Positions 43,961 to 51,867 of a stretch of DNA of 64,000 nt are shown piece by piece; position 1 is the stretch's first letter; each line of letters starts with the position of its first letter. Position numbers and translations under genes: made by a program. A model generated the notes under the pieces. The model worked only from the letters and a program-made list of their open reading frames with translations. It ran no database searches and was not told where the DNA came from. The DNA lies in contig JAFUFP010000041.1 in the NCBI GenBank assembly GCA_017469845.1, positions 62,001 through 126,000 of the forward strand, read 5' to 3'. This DNA comes from Bacteroidales bacterium. GTDB lineage: Bacteria; Bacteroidota; Bacteroidia; Bacteroidales; UBA932.

Positions 43961-44069
43961 ACGATAAACGTATCGTGAGAGTCGATAATCGAAGAATACA
44001 TACCCCGGCAGCTTATGAATTGTAAGTTTATCGTGCGATTTTCTGCGGTTAATCGTCACCCGTTTACGA
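43961..44069. repeat. Overlapping ACGAT/ATCGT dyads in the divergent thiL-like/iorA region
   Basis: ACGATA-AACG-TATCGT (43961-43976) is a perfect dyad. ACGATAAAC (43961-43969) is also the inverse of GTTTATCGT (44026-44034), and CGTTTACGAT follows at 44060-44069, with further ATCG words between. The rest of 43868-44184 holds two opposing promoters and no gene. The dyads could be operators for the aryl-pyruvate operon. Confidence 0.4.
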
Positions 44070-44112
44070 TTTGTCATTCTCAGAAGCAATCGGAAATGGT
44101 TATTTTTTTGTT

Positions 44113-44120
44113 TAATTTTG
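44113..44120 (+). promoter_or_regulatory. iorA operon promoter -7 box
   Basis: TAATTTTG, 64 nt upstream of the iorA ATG. No clear -33 element, which would fit a promoter that needs an activator. Confidence 0.55.
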
Positions 44121-44184
44121 TAAGTGCCGGGGCAGTAAACCTTCTGTTTGCGGGCAAAAACAACAAAGAAAGACGAACTTTTTG

Positions 44185-45786
44185 ATGAAAGAGAAAAGAT
44201 TATTGCTGGGCGACGAAGCCATAGCCCTCGGGGCCATATATTCCGGCCTTTCCGGTGTGTATGCTTACCCCGGCACACCATCAACCGAAATCACGGAATT
44301 CATACAGAATGATCCTCTTGCCAAAGAAAGAGGGATAAGGAGCCGCTGGTGCACCAACGAAAAAACAGCCATGGAGGCTGCGCTAGGAATGTCGTACGCG
44401 GGCAAACGTGCCATGGTCTGCATGAAACATGTGGGAATGAACGTATGTGCCGACGCGTTCGTGAACTCCGCCATTACCGGTGTCAACGGCGGAATAGTAG
44501 TCATCGCCGCGGATGATCCTTCGATGCATTCTTCGCAGAATGAGCAGGATTCCCGTTTTTACGGGAAGTTCGCGATGATTCCCATAATTGAGCCCTCCAA
44601 TCAGCAGGAATGTTTCGACTGCATGGCTCATGCGTTTGAACTTTCGGAAAAATTGCGTCTTCCGGTTCTTCTCCGCATGGTCACGCGTCTCGCTCATTCA
44701 AGGGCGGCCGTCAATATCGGCGTTCCTTGTCAGCAGAACTGTCTCAAACCGGACGATGAAAGGGGAAGATGGGTTCTTCTTCCCGGTAATGCCAGAAAAC
44801 AATACGATAGCCTCATATCCAAGCAGCCTGAAATAGAGTCATGCGCCCTGGAGTCTCCTTACAATAGACTTGAATTGGGAAAAGAAGGCGGAACCGGTGT
44901 CATCGCATCTGGTATCGGATATAATTATGTTAAGGAGGCTTCTCCCGAAGGGATATCCATCCTGAAATTGTCCCAGTACCCGATTCCGAAAGAGGAGGTC
45001 AAGAAATTGTCCTCCCATTGCAGCGATATAGTCGTTGTTGAAGACGGACAACCGTTCATAGAGGAACAGCTGAAGGCGATTTTGGCGGCGGACTACCCTA
45101 TCTCCGGCCGTCTTACCGGCAGGTTGCCAAGGACCGGAGAACTCAACCCCGACAATGTGACTGCCGCTTTCGGAAAAACCTCTTCGGCTGTTTATCAGAA
45201 GGCTGTCAACATTTCTCCCCGTCCCCCGCAGCTTTGCCAAGGCTGCGGCCATCGCGACGTGTATACCGCCCTCAACAAGGTTTTGGAGGAATATCCGACA
45301 GCGAGAGTATTCGGGGATATCGGTTGTTATACCCTCGGAGCCCTTCCCCCTTTCCGTGCCATAGATTCCTGCGTTGACATGGGCGCGTCCATTACGATGG
45401 CTAAAGGTGCTGCGGATGCCGGATTGTATCCGGCCATAGCCGTTATAGGAGATTCTACGTTCACACATTCCGGAATGACCAGTCTTCTGGATGCCGTCAA
45501 TGACAATTCCCCGATTACGGTCATACTTTCCGACAATCTCACTACTGCAATGACCGGGGGTCAGAATTCCGCCGGAACACATAAGTTCGAGGCCATATGC
45601 CTCGCTCTCGGAGTGGAGAGGGAGCATCTGCACGTGGTCGTTCCGTTGCCGAAGAACATGGATTCGATAACGGAAACGATCCGTCGTGAAATCGATTATA
45701 AGGGAGTCTCCGTCATCATTCCGCAGAGGGAATGCATGCAGACTCTTTCGAGGAAGATGAGGGCGAAGAAAAACTCCACCAAATAA
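44185..45786 (+). CDS. iorA: Indolepyruvate:ferredoxin oxidoreductase alpha subunit, short form
   Basis: 533 residues from MKEKRLLLGDEAIALGA (a TTG just upstream is not needed). The N-terminal pyrimidine-binding region (YAYPGTPSTEITEF, NEKTAMEAALGMSYAGKRA) is followed by the ThDP/Mg-binding half with CQGCGHRDVYTAL, GDIGCYTLG and GDSTFTHSGMTSLLDAVNDNSPITVI. Archaeal IorA ends in an 8Fe ferredoxin domain with CxxCxxCxxxC motifs; here the protein stops at QRECMQTLSRKMRAKKNSTK without them. It oxidatively decarboxylates aryl pyruvates to aryl-acetyl-CoA with IorB. Confidence 0.93.
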   Translation: MKEKRLLLGDEAIALGAIYSGLSGVYAYPGTPSTEITEFIQNDPLAKERGIRSRWCTNEKTAMEAALGMSYAGKRAMVCMKHVGMNVCADAFVNSAITGVNGGIVVIAADDPSMHSSQNEQDSRFYGKFAMIPIIEPSNQQECFDCMAHAFELSEKLRLPVLLRMVTRLAHSRAAVNIGVPCQQNCLKPDDERGRWVLLPGNARKQYDSLISKQPEIESCALESPYNRLELGKEGGTGVIASGIGYNYVKEASPEGISILKLSQYPIPKEEVKKLSSHCSDIVVVEDGQPFIEEQLKAILAADYPISGRLTGRLPRTGELNPDNVTAAFGKTSSAVYQKAVNISPRPPQLCQGCGHRDVYTALNKVLEEYPTARVFGDIGCYTLGALPPFRAIDSCVDMGASITMAKGAADAGLYPAIAVIGDSTFTHSGMTSLLDAVNDNSPITVILSDNLTTAMTGGQNSAGTHKFEAICLALGVEREHLHVVVPLPKNMDSITETIRREIDYKGVSVIIPQRECMQTLSRKMRAKKNSTK

Positions 45787-45801
45787 AACGAAACGGTCAA
45801 G

Positions 45802-46374
45802 ATGAAAACAGATATCAAACTTTCAGGTGTAGGCGGTCAGGGTATCCTGTCCATCGCTACGGTAATCGGACAGGCTGCGACAGCATCCGGAATCAATCTA
45901 AAGCAGGCCGAAGTCCATGGTATGAGTCAAAGGGGAGGTGACGTACAGAGTGATCTGCGACTTTCCACCGAAGAAATCTTCAGCGACCAGATCCCTTTGG
46001 GAGGTGCCGATCTGATAATATCCATGGAACCGATGGAAGCGCTCAGATATCTTCCGTATCTGTCAGCGGACGGTGTGATAGTCACTTCATCCAAGCCTTT
46101 CGTGAACATCCCGAATTATCCTGACGAAAACGCCCTGATGGAAGAGTTGGGCCGGTATACGGTACATTCGCTTGACATCGAGAATATCGCGCTATCGATC
46201 CAGGCTCCCAAAAGCGCCAATATGGTTCTTCTGGGCATGGCCGCCAAGTATATCGGAATCATCTCCGAACAGGACCTCAAGGAAGCCATAAGGGCGGTAT
46301 TCTCCAGAAAGGGTGAGAAGGTGGTGGAAGACAACATAAAAGCATTCGAAAAGGGATATGAAAGTATTCAGTGA
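45802..46374 (+). CDS. iorB: Indolepyruvate:ferredoxin oxidoreductase beta subunit
   Basis: 190 residues, the usual length. It starts with the gamma-domain motif LSGVGGQGILSIATVIGQAA and contains QAEVHGMSQRGGDVQSDLRLS. It binds the CoA side of the reaction in the IorA-IorB complex. It starts 15 nt after iorA and overlaps the next gene by 17 nt, so the operon is tightly coupled. Confidence 0.95.
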   Translation: MKTDIKLSGVGGQGILSIATVIGQAATASGINLKQAEVHGMSQRGGDVQSDLRLSTEEIFSDQIPLGGADLIISMEPMEALRYLPYLSADGVIVTSSKPFVNIPNYPDENALMEELGRYTVHSLDIENIALSIQAPKSANMVLLGMAAKYIGIISEQDLKEAIRAVFSRKGEKVVEDNIKAFEKGYESIQ

Positions 46375-47680
46375 AAATCTCGTCGAAGAGGCAAGGACCC
46401 AATGCCGCGTTTCCGATCTTTCGAATGCCACAATCGGAGAAATACTGCTTGTAGCACAGTATCTTGAAAGAAAAACCGGAATCCCCTTCATACGTATGGA
46501 TCAGGGTTCCCCCGGTCTTCCCCCGAACCATTATGGAGTTGAGGCGGAAAAGGAAGCCCTGGATGCCGGTGTCGGGTCACAGTATCCTCCGGCGGACGGA
46601 GTTCCCCCTCTCAAGAAAGCCGCCAGCGAATTCGTGAAGGCGTTCATTGACATCGACGTCAATCCTTTGGGGTGCATTCCTACCACAGGATCCGTCGCCG
46701 GTTCTTTCGGTTCGTTCATAGCCTGTACCCAGAGGATCCCCGGAAAAAACAAGGTGCTTTTCATTGATCCCGGTTTCCCTATCCAGAAATCACAACTCCG
46801 TGTTCTGGGAATAGAATGGAAAGAATTCGACATATATCCGTTCAGGGGCGAAAAACTGGAAGCGAAGCTGCGTGAAGAACTTTCCGGTGGGGACATCGGA
46901 GCCATCGTATATTCAAACCCCAACAATCCTGCCTGGATATGTCTCGAGGAAAGTGAACTTGCCGTCATCGGAAAACTTGCCACCGAGTTCGATGTCATAG
47001 TGATGGAGGACCTGGCGTATTTCTGCATGGATTACCGCCGTCCCCTCGGCCATCCCTATGAGGCGCCTTTCGTCCCTTCCGTGGCCAGATATACGGACAA
47101 TTACATCCTGATGCTTTCTTCTTCGAAGATTTTCTCGTATGCGGGCCAGAGAATGGCGCTCATATGTATAGGAGACAAGCTTTTCAACAGACACTATCCC
47201 GCTTTGGCGGAAAGATACAAAGATGCGGGAGTTTTCGGGCAGACACTTACGGCGTCCATCCTTTACATGATAACTTCCGGATGCACCGCTTCAACGCAGT
47301 ACGCCTACGCCAAGATGCTGGAAATGTCCTGCAAGGGGGAAATCAACTTTGTGGAAGATACCCGTGTATACGAGGAAAGGGCCTACAAGATGAAAAAGAT
47401 CTTCAAGGAGAACGGATTCAACATAGTTTATCCCAGGGATGTGACGATGGAGGTCGGAGACGGATTCTTCTTCACCATAGGATATCCCGGAATGAGCGGA
47501 GGCACTCTTCTCCGGGAACTACTGTACTATGGCGTAAGCTGCATATCCCTGTCCACCACCGGAAGTGAAAGAGACGGAGTCAGGGGGTGCACTTCACGCA
47601 TGAAGGAAGAGCTTTATCCTGTTCTTGAAGAAAGGATGAAGGCCTTCAGAGAAGATCATCCCGTCCCCGAGGGGTGTTAG
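46358..47680 (+). CDS. PLP-dependent class I/II aminotransferase, probably aromatic
   Basis: 440 residues. Fold-type I features: YSNPNNPAWICLEESEL (NNP turn), the Asp/Tyr pair in VMEDLAYFCMDYR, the PLP lysine in LSSSKIFSYAGQRMALICIG, and the C-terminal carboxylate-binding Arg in TTGSERDGVRGCTSR. By context it converts phenylalanine, tyrosine or tryptophan to the aryl pyruvates used by IorAB. The preference is inferred from the neighbours, not from active-site residues. It overlaps iorB by 17 nt. Confidence 0.87.
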   Translation: MKVFSENLVEEARTQCRVSDLSNATIGEILLVAQYLERKTGIPFIRMDQGSPGLPPNHYGVEAEKEALDAGVGSQYPPADGVPPLKKAASEFVKAFIDIDVNPLGCIPTTGSVAGSFGSFIACTQRIPGKNKVLFIDPGFPIQKSQLRVLGIEWKEFDIYPFRGEKLEAKLREELSGGDIGAIVYSNPNNPAWICLEESELAVIGKLATEFDVIVMEDLAYFCMDYRRPLGHPYEAPFVPSVARYTDNYILMLSSSKIFSYAGQRMALICIGDKLFNRHYPALAERYKDAGVFGQTLTASILYMITSGCTASTQYAYAKMLEMSCKGEINFVEDTRVYEERAYKMKKIFKENGFNIVYPRDVTMEVGDGFFFTIGYPGMSGGTLLRELLYYGVSCISLSTTGSERDGVRGCTSRMKEELYPVLEERMKAFREDHPVPEGC

Positions 47681-47714
47681 TAAACGAATGAAACAATCAA
47701 AACGAACATAACAA

Positions 47715-49025
47715 ATGATCTGGAATCCCAACAAGGAATGTATGAGCCGCGATGAAATGAGTTCATTGCAGGGCAAGAGGTTGCACAAGATCGTCGAGTA
47801 CGTATATCACAATGTCCCTTTCTACCGCAACAAGTTGCAGGAAATGGATATAACCCCGGATGACATACAGACGATAGAGGACATAGTGAAGTTGCCTTTC
47901 ACAACCAAAAAAGATCTCCGTGACAATTATCCTTTCAAGTTGCAGGCTGCTCCCCAGAGCCAGATAATAAGGATACACGCCTCTTCCGGAACCACCGGAA
48001 ATCCCACCATTGTGGGATACACTAGAAAGGATATCGGCGTATGGAGTGAATGTATGGCGAGATGTCTTACAGCCTACGGAATAGGTAGGGATGACATCTT
48101 CTCCGTATCTTACGGATATGGACTTTTCACCGGAGGGCTCGGAGCCCACAACGGAGTCGAGATGGTAGGTGCGGCGGTAGTGCCCGCCTCGACCGGAAAT
48201 ACCGAAAAGCATGCGAAACTGATCCGCGACCTCGGTATTACAGGTATAGCGTGTACACCTTCTTATGCCCTTTATCTTGCGGAGACCATGGACAGATTGG
48301 GAATTACCAAAGACGACATAAAGCTGAAGGTCGGCGCGTTCGGTGCAGAACCCTGGACGGAGAGCATGAGGAAAGAGATCCAGGAACGTTTGGGCCTCAA
48401 AGGATACAACCTTTATGGTCTGAGCGAGATAATGGGTCCGTCCGTGAGTTACGAGTGTATGATGCAAAACGGTTCCCATATCAATGAGGATCATTTTTAT
48501 CCCGAAATCATCAACCCCGTAACTGAAGAAACCCTGCCTTACGGTCAATCCGGAGAACTTGTCTTTACCACTCTTACCAAGGAAGGAATGCCGCTTCTGA
48601 GATACCGCACCAGGGACCTGTGTTCATTGATGGACGGGAGATGCGAATGCGGAAGGACGAGCGTAAGAATGTCCGCGATTACGGGAAGAAGCGACGATAT
48701 GCTCATCATCCGCGGAATCAACGTGTTCCCCTCACAGGTTGAAAGCGTTGTCCTCAGCATGAAGGAATTCGCTCCGAGGTATCTTCTCATTGTCGACCGT
48801 ATCAACAATCTTGATACGCTGCAGATCCAGGTGGAACTCCGTCAGGAGTATTTCACGGCGACTTTCGATACCCCCGCCGCCATCGACGAACTGCAGAAGA
48901 GACTTGCCGCGAAACTCCGCAGCGTCCTCAGCATCGGTGTAAATGTCCAGCTCAAGGCCCCGAATTCCATCGAAAGGAGTCAAGGCAAGAGCGTACATGT
49001 GATAGATAACAGGAAATTGGTATAA
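47715..49025 (+). CDS. paaK: Phenylacetate-CoA ligase family, paralogue 1
   Basis: 436 residues of the adenylate-forming family. The P-loop-like motif is HASSGTTGNPTIVGYT (~90-105), followed by YNLYGLSEIMGPSVSYEC (~230), YRTRDL (~305) and GRSDDMLIIRGINVFPSQVE (~330), then the mobile C-terminal domain. It interconverts aryl acetates and aryl-acetyl-CoA. After IorAB it may run toward acetate, making ATP from aryl-acetyl-CoA, or it may reactivate imported aryl acetates. It begins 34 nt after the aminotransferase. Confidence 0.93.
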   Translation: MIWNPNKECMSRDEMSSLQGKRLHKIVEYVYHNVPFYRNKLQEMDITPDDIQTIEDIVKLPFTTKKDLRDNYPFKLQAAPQSQIIRIHASSGTTGNPTIVGYTRKDIGVWSECMARCLTAYGIGRDDIFSVSYGYGLFTGGLGAHNGVEMVGAAVVPASTGNTEKHAKLIRDLGITGIACTPSYALYLAETMDRLGITKDDIKLKVGAFGAEPWTESMRKEIQERLGLKGYNLYGLSEIMGPSVSYECMMQNGSHINEDHFYPEIINPVTEETLPYGQSGELVFTTLTKEGMPLLRYRTRDLCSLMDGRCECGRTSVRMSAITGRSDDMLIIRGINVFPSQVESVVLSMKEFAPRYLLIVDRINNLDTLQIQVELRQEYFTATFDTPAAIDELQKRLAAKLRSVLSIGVNVQLKAPNSIERSQGKSVHVIDNRKLV

Positions 49026-49033
49026 CTTTCAAA

Positions 49034-50359
49034 TTGACAACTGTTTTGGATTATTCACCCTACTTCAATCCCCCGATTGAGACAATGTCCCGGGAGGAAA
49101 TCAGATCTCTTCAGTCCGCCTCTCTCAGACGGGTTGTCCGTCATTGCATGAATTCGGAGTTCTACAGAAAAAAGTTCAGCGAATTGGGTATAACTCCCGA
49201 CGATATCAAGTCCGTTGATGACTTGAGGAAGCTGCCTTTCACTTCGAAGGAGGATTTGAGGGAGAATTATCCTTTCGGCTTGTCGTGCGTTCCCCTGAAG
49301 GATTGCGTGAGGCTCCATTCCTCTTCCGGTACTACCGGCAATCCAACCGTCGTCCTTCATACGCAAAAGGACCTGGACGACTGGGCCGAAGCCGTAGCAC
49401 GATGCCTTTGGATGGTGGGATCCCGTCCGGAGGATGTGTTCCAGAATTCCGCGGGCTACGGGATGTTCACAGCGGGACTCGGTTTCCAATACGGGGCTGA
49501 GAAGGTGGGAATGCTCACCGTACCGGCCGCCGCCGGAAACACCACCCGTCAGATAAAGTTCATAAAGGACTTCGGAACCACCGTTCTCCACGCCATTCCC
49601 AGTTACGCTTCCAGAATCTACGAGGTAATGAAAGCGGAAGGGGTGGATCCGGTCAGGGACACCAAACTGAGAGTTCTCTGTATCGGTGCCGAACCCCATA
49701 GTGAGCAGCAGCGTAAGCGCATAGAGGAGGATCTCGGAGTGAAGGCGTACAATTCGTACGGAATATCTGAAATGATGGGACCCGGGGTCGCATTCGAATG
49801 CCAATGCCAGAACGGGCTTCACATTTGGGAGGATTATTTCATTGTTGAGATCATAAATCCCGATACTTTGGAACCCGTTCCCGAGGGAGAACTCGGTGAA
49901 CTTGTCATCACAACCCTGAAAAGGGAGGCCATGCCGCTTCTCCGTTACAGGACCAGGGACCTTACCAGGATAATTCCCGGAGAATGTCCTTGCGGAAGAC
50001 ACCATCTGAGGCTGTCCAGACTCCAGGGAAGGAGCGATGACATGATCATACTCAAGGGTGTCAACATCTTCCCTATCCAGGTGGAAAAGATTCTGCTGGG
50101 ATTCGAAGAACTCGGAACGGACTTCCTCATCACTCTTGAAAACAAGGAAAGCAACGACACGATGACTGTCGAAGTTGAACTGAAGGGCCTGTTCACCGAC
50201 GATTACCGGAAACTTCAGGCTCTTCAGAAGGAAATCACCCGCCGTCTCAAGGATGAAATTCTTGTGACACCGGAGGTAAGAATCGTACCCAAGGGTACTC
50301 TGGCGGCTTCCGACGAGAAGAAGGCCGTCCGGGTACGCGACCTCAGAAAGAATTATTGA
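49034..50359 (+). CDS. Phenylacetate-CoA ligase family, paralogue 2 (TTG start)
   Basis: 441 residues, clearly a tandem relative of the preceding gene: HSSSGTTGNPTVVLHT, YNSYGISEMMGPGVAFEC, YRTRDLTRI and GRSDDMIILKGVNIFPIQVE lie in the same order. No ATG precedes the conserved NPPIETMSREEIRSLQ segment, so the start is the TTG at 49034 (or TTG 49046). The gap to paralogue 1 is 8 nt. Two copies in one operon suggest different aryl substrates (for example phenyl- versus indole- or hydroxyphenylacetate) or opposite physiological directions. Confidence 0.92.
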   Translation: MTTVLDYSPYFNPPIETMSREEIRSLQSASLRRVVRHCMNSEFYRKKFSELGITPDDIKSVDDLRKLPFTSKEDLRENYPFGLSCVPLKDCVRLHSSSGTTGNPTVVLHTQKDLDDWAEAVARCLWMVGSRPEDVFQNSAGYGMFTAGLGFQYGAEKVGMLTVPAAAGNTTRQIKFIKDFGTTVLHAIPSYASRIYEVMKAEGVDPVRDTKLRVLCIGAEPHSEQQRKRIEEDLGVKAYNSYGISEMMGPGVAFECQCQNGLHIWEDYFIVEIINPDTLEPVPEGELGELVITTLKREAMPLLRYRTRDLTRIIPGECPCGRHHLRLSRLQGRSDDMIILKGVNIFPIQVEKILLGFEELGTDFLITLENKESNDTMTVEVELKGLFTDDYRKLQALQKEITRRLKDEILVTPEVRIVPKGTLAASDEKKAVRVRDLRKNY

Positions 50360-50384
50360 AAATAAACAATTAAAACAACCACAT

Positions 50385-50813
50385 ATGACTATCAATCAGT
50401 TATCCATTTTTCTGGAGAACAGATCCGGAACACTTACGAAGGTTTTGGATATCTTCAAAGAAAACAATATCCAGATCATAGCATCCACCATTGCCGATAC
50501 CGCTGAATACGGTATTTTGAGGATAATCTGTTCTGACCCGCAAAAGGCATACTCCGAATTGGAGAAAGGCGGCATAGCCGTCGCCCTTTCCGACGTGTTC
50601 GCCATCGAACTGGACAATAAACCGGGACAGGCTGCGGATACGATAAAACTTTTCAGCAACAAGGACATCAGTATCATCTACATGTATTCATTCCTGTTCC
50701 ATGGAAAGGGTATCCTTGTCTTCCGTACGGACAATACTGATGAAGCTCGCGAAGTCATTCTGAAATCAAAACTTCACAGCGTCACCGGAAAGGAACTCGC
50801 CGATTGGGAATAG
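50385..50813 (+). CDS. Tandem ACT-domain protein
   Basis: 142 residues made of two ACT units (~1-70: QLSIFLENRSGTLTKVLDIFKENNIQI; ~71-142: FAIELDNKPGQAADTIKLFSNKDISI). ACT domains bind amino acids, and stand-alone double-ACT proteins often accompany paaK/ior operons in Bacteroidota. It probably senses an aromatic amino acid to tune the pathway, perhaps by binding the ligase or an unknown regulator. It is the last gene of the six-gene operon and is followed by a terminator. Confidence 0.9.
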   Translation: MTINQLSIFLENRSGTLTKVLDIFKENNIQIIASTIADTAEYGILRIICSDPQKAYSELEKGGIAVALSDVFAIELDNKPGQAADTIKLFSNKDISIIYMYSFLFHGKGILVFRTDNTDEAREVILKSKLHSVTGKELADWE

Positions 50814-50844
50814 CGCTTTCCCAATGTCTGTCAACCTTACAATG

Positions 50845-50881
50845 TTTCCCTTTGGATGTCCTCCGAAGGGAAATATTGTTT
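50845..50881 (+). terminator. Terminator of the aryl-pyruvate operon
   Basis: TTTCCCTTTGG-N7-CCGAAGGGAAA, an 11-bp stem with one G-T pair, followed by TATTGTTTTC. Confidence 0.75.
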
Positions 50882-50908
50882 TCAGATGCGCCATAAACGG
50901 TTTTTCGA

Positions 50909-50939
50909 TTGCAGAATAAGTACGGAAGTGTTATTTTTG
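50909..50939 (+). promoter_or_regulatory. Promoter of the EEP-family gene
   Basis: TTG (50909-50911), 20-nt spacer, TATTTTTG (50932-50939), 67 nt before the ATG at 51007. Confidence 0.6.
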
Positions 50940-51006
50940 TCCTAAACTGCAGGATTGTGTCCTCAGTAGAAGCACATTTCATAACATGACAAACTATTCC
51001 GTTACG

Positions 51007-51846
51007 ATGAAAAAGTTATTTTGGGCTTTTTTGATAGTATTACCCGTCATCTGTTCGGCAAAAGGGCCGAAAACACCCGCCCAACTTTCCGTAATATCTT
51101 ATAATATCAGAATGGGTGAAGCCAATGACGGCACGAACTCTTGGACTTACAGATATCCCGCGTCCGCGATGATGATAATGGATCAGATGCCGGACATTTT
51201 CGGACTTCAGGAAGCTTACGATTATCAGGTCAACTATCTTTCCGAGTACTGTTCGGGATACAAAGGTGTAGGCGTCGGACGTGAGAACGGAAAACACGAA
51301 GGTGAGCATATGTCCATCTTCTACAACACCAAGACTATCAAACTTCTCAAATGGGGAACATTCTGGCTTTCCGAAACCCCCGACACTCCTTCAATGGGAT
51401 GGGATGCAGCCTGCAAGAGAACCGCGACGTGGGCTCTTCTTCAGGACAAGGCGTCCAAGAAGAAATTCTATTTTGTGAACACCCATCTCGACCATGTGGG
51501 AGTTGAAGCCAGAAAGAACGGTCTGAACCTCATTGTTGAAAAAATAGCCCAGATCAACCCGGAAGGCTATCCGATGGTCCTTTCCGGAGACTTCAACATT
51601 CCGCAGAGCGCTCCGGAACTGAAAGTGCTGGACGGCAAGATGAAAAGCGCAAGGACAACGGCCGCCAAGACAGACAACTCCATCACTTACAATGCCTGGG
51701 GCAAGAAAGAGTCCGCTTCGGTAATCGACCATATCTATTACAGCGGATTCAGCAGCTGTCCGGTATTCGAGGTTGTGACTAAACCATACTACGACAGAAA
51801 CTATATCTCTGATCATTTCCCCGTCAAAGCGATACTGATATTTTAA
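51007..51846 (+). CDS. Secreted endonuclease/exonuclease/phosphatase (EEP) family enzyme
   Basis: 279 residues from MKKLFWAFLIVLPVICSA (signal peptide); an ATG 21 nt upstream is less likely. EEP core motifs appear in order: SYNIRMGEAND (Asn), IFGLQEAYDYQ (metal Glu), NTHLDHVG (catalytic His/Asp), LSGDFNIP (Asp-Phe-Asn) and the terminal SDHFPV (Asp-His). Metal-dependent phosphodiester or phosphomonoester hydrolase in the periplasm or outside; family members act on nucleic acids, sphingomyelin or inositol phosphates, and the sequence does not decide. The next gene follows after 21 nt. Confidence 0.9.
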   Translation: MKKLFWAFLIVLPVICSAKGPKTPAQLSVISYNIRMGEANDGTNSWTYRYPASAMMIMDQMPDIFGLQEAYDYQVNYLSEYCSGYKGVGVGRENGKHEGEHMSIFYNTKTIKLLKWGTFWLSETPDTPSMGWDAACKRTATWALLQDKASKKKFYFVNTHLDHVGVEARKNGLNLIVEKIAQINPEGYPMVLSGDFNIPQSAPELKVLDGKMKSARTTAAKTDNSITYNAWGKKESASVIDHIYYSGFSSCPVFEVVTKPYYDRNYISDHFPVKAILIF

Positions 51847-51867
51847 TGGAGCTGAACTTATAGAGCC

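Noticed and set aside
43901-44284. Minus-strand frame (127 codons) across the divergent ThiL-like/iorA region
   Set aside because: It overlaps both promoters and the start of iorA, is very basic in composition and matches no family.
49055-50395. Long minus-strand open frame (446 codons) opposite the second paaK
   Set aside because: Antisense shadow of a conserved enzyme gene, with no recognisable motifs.
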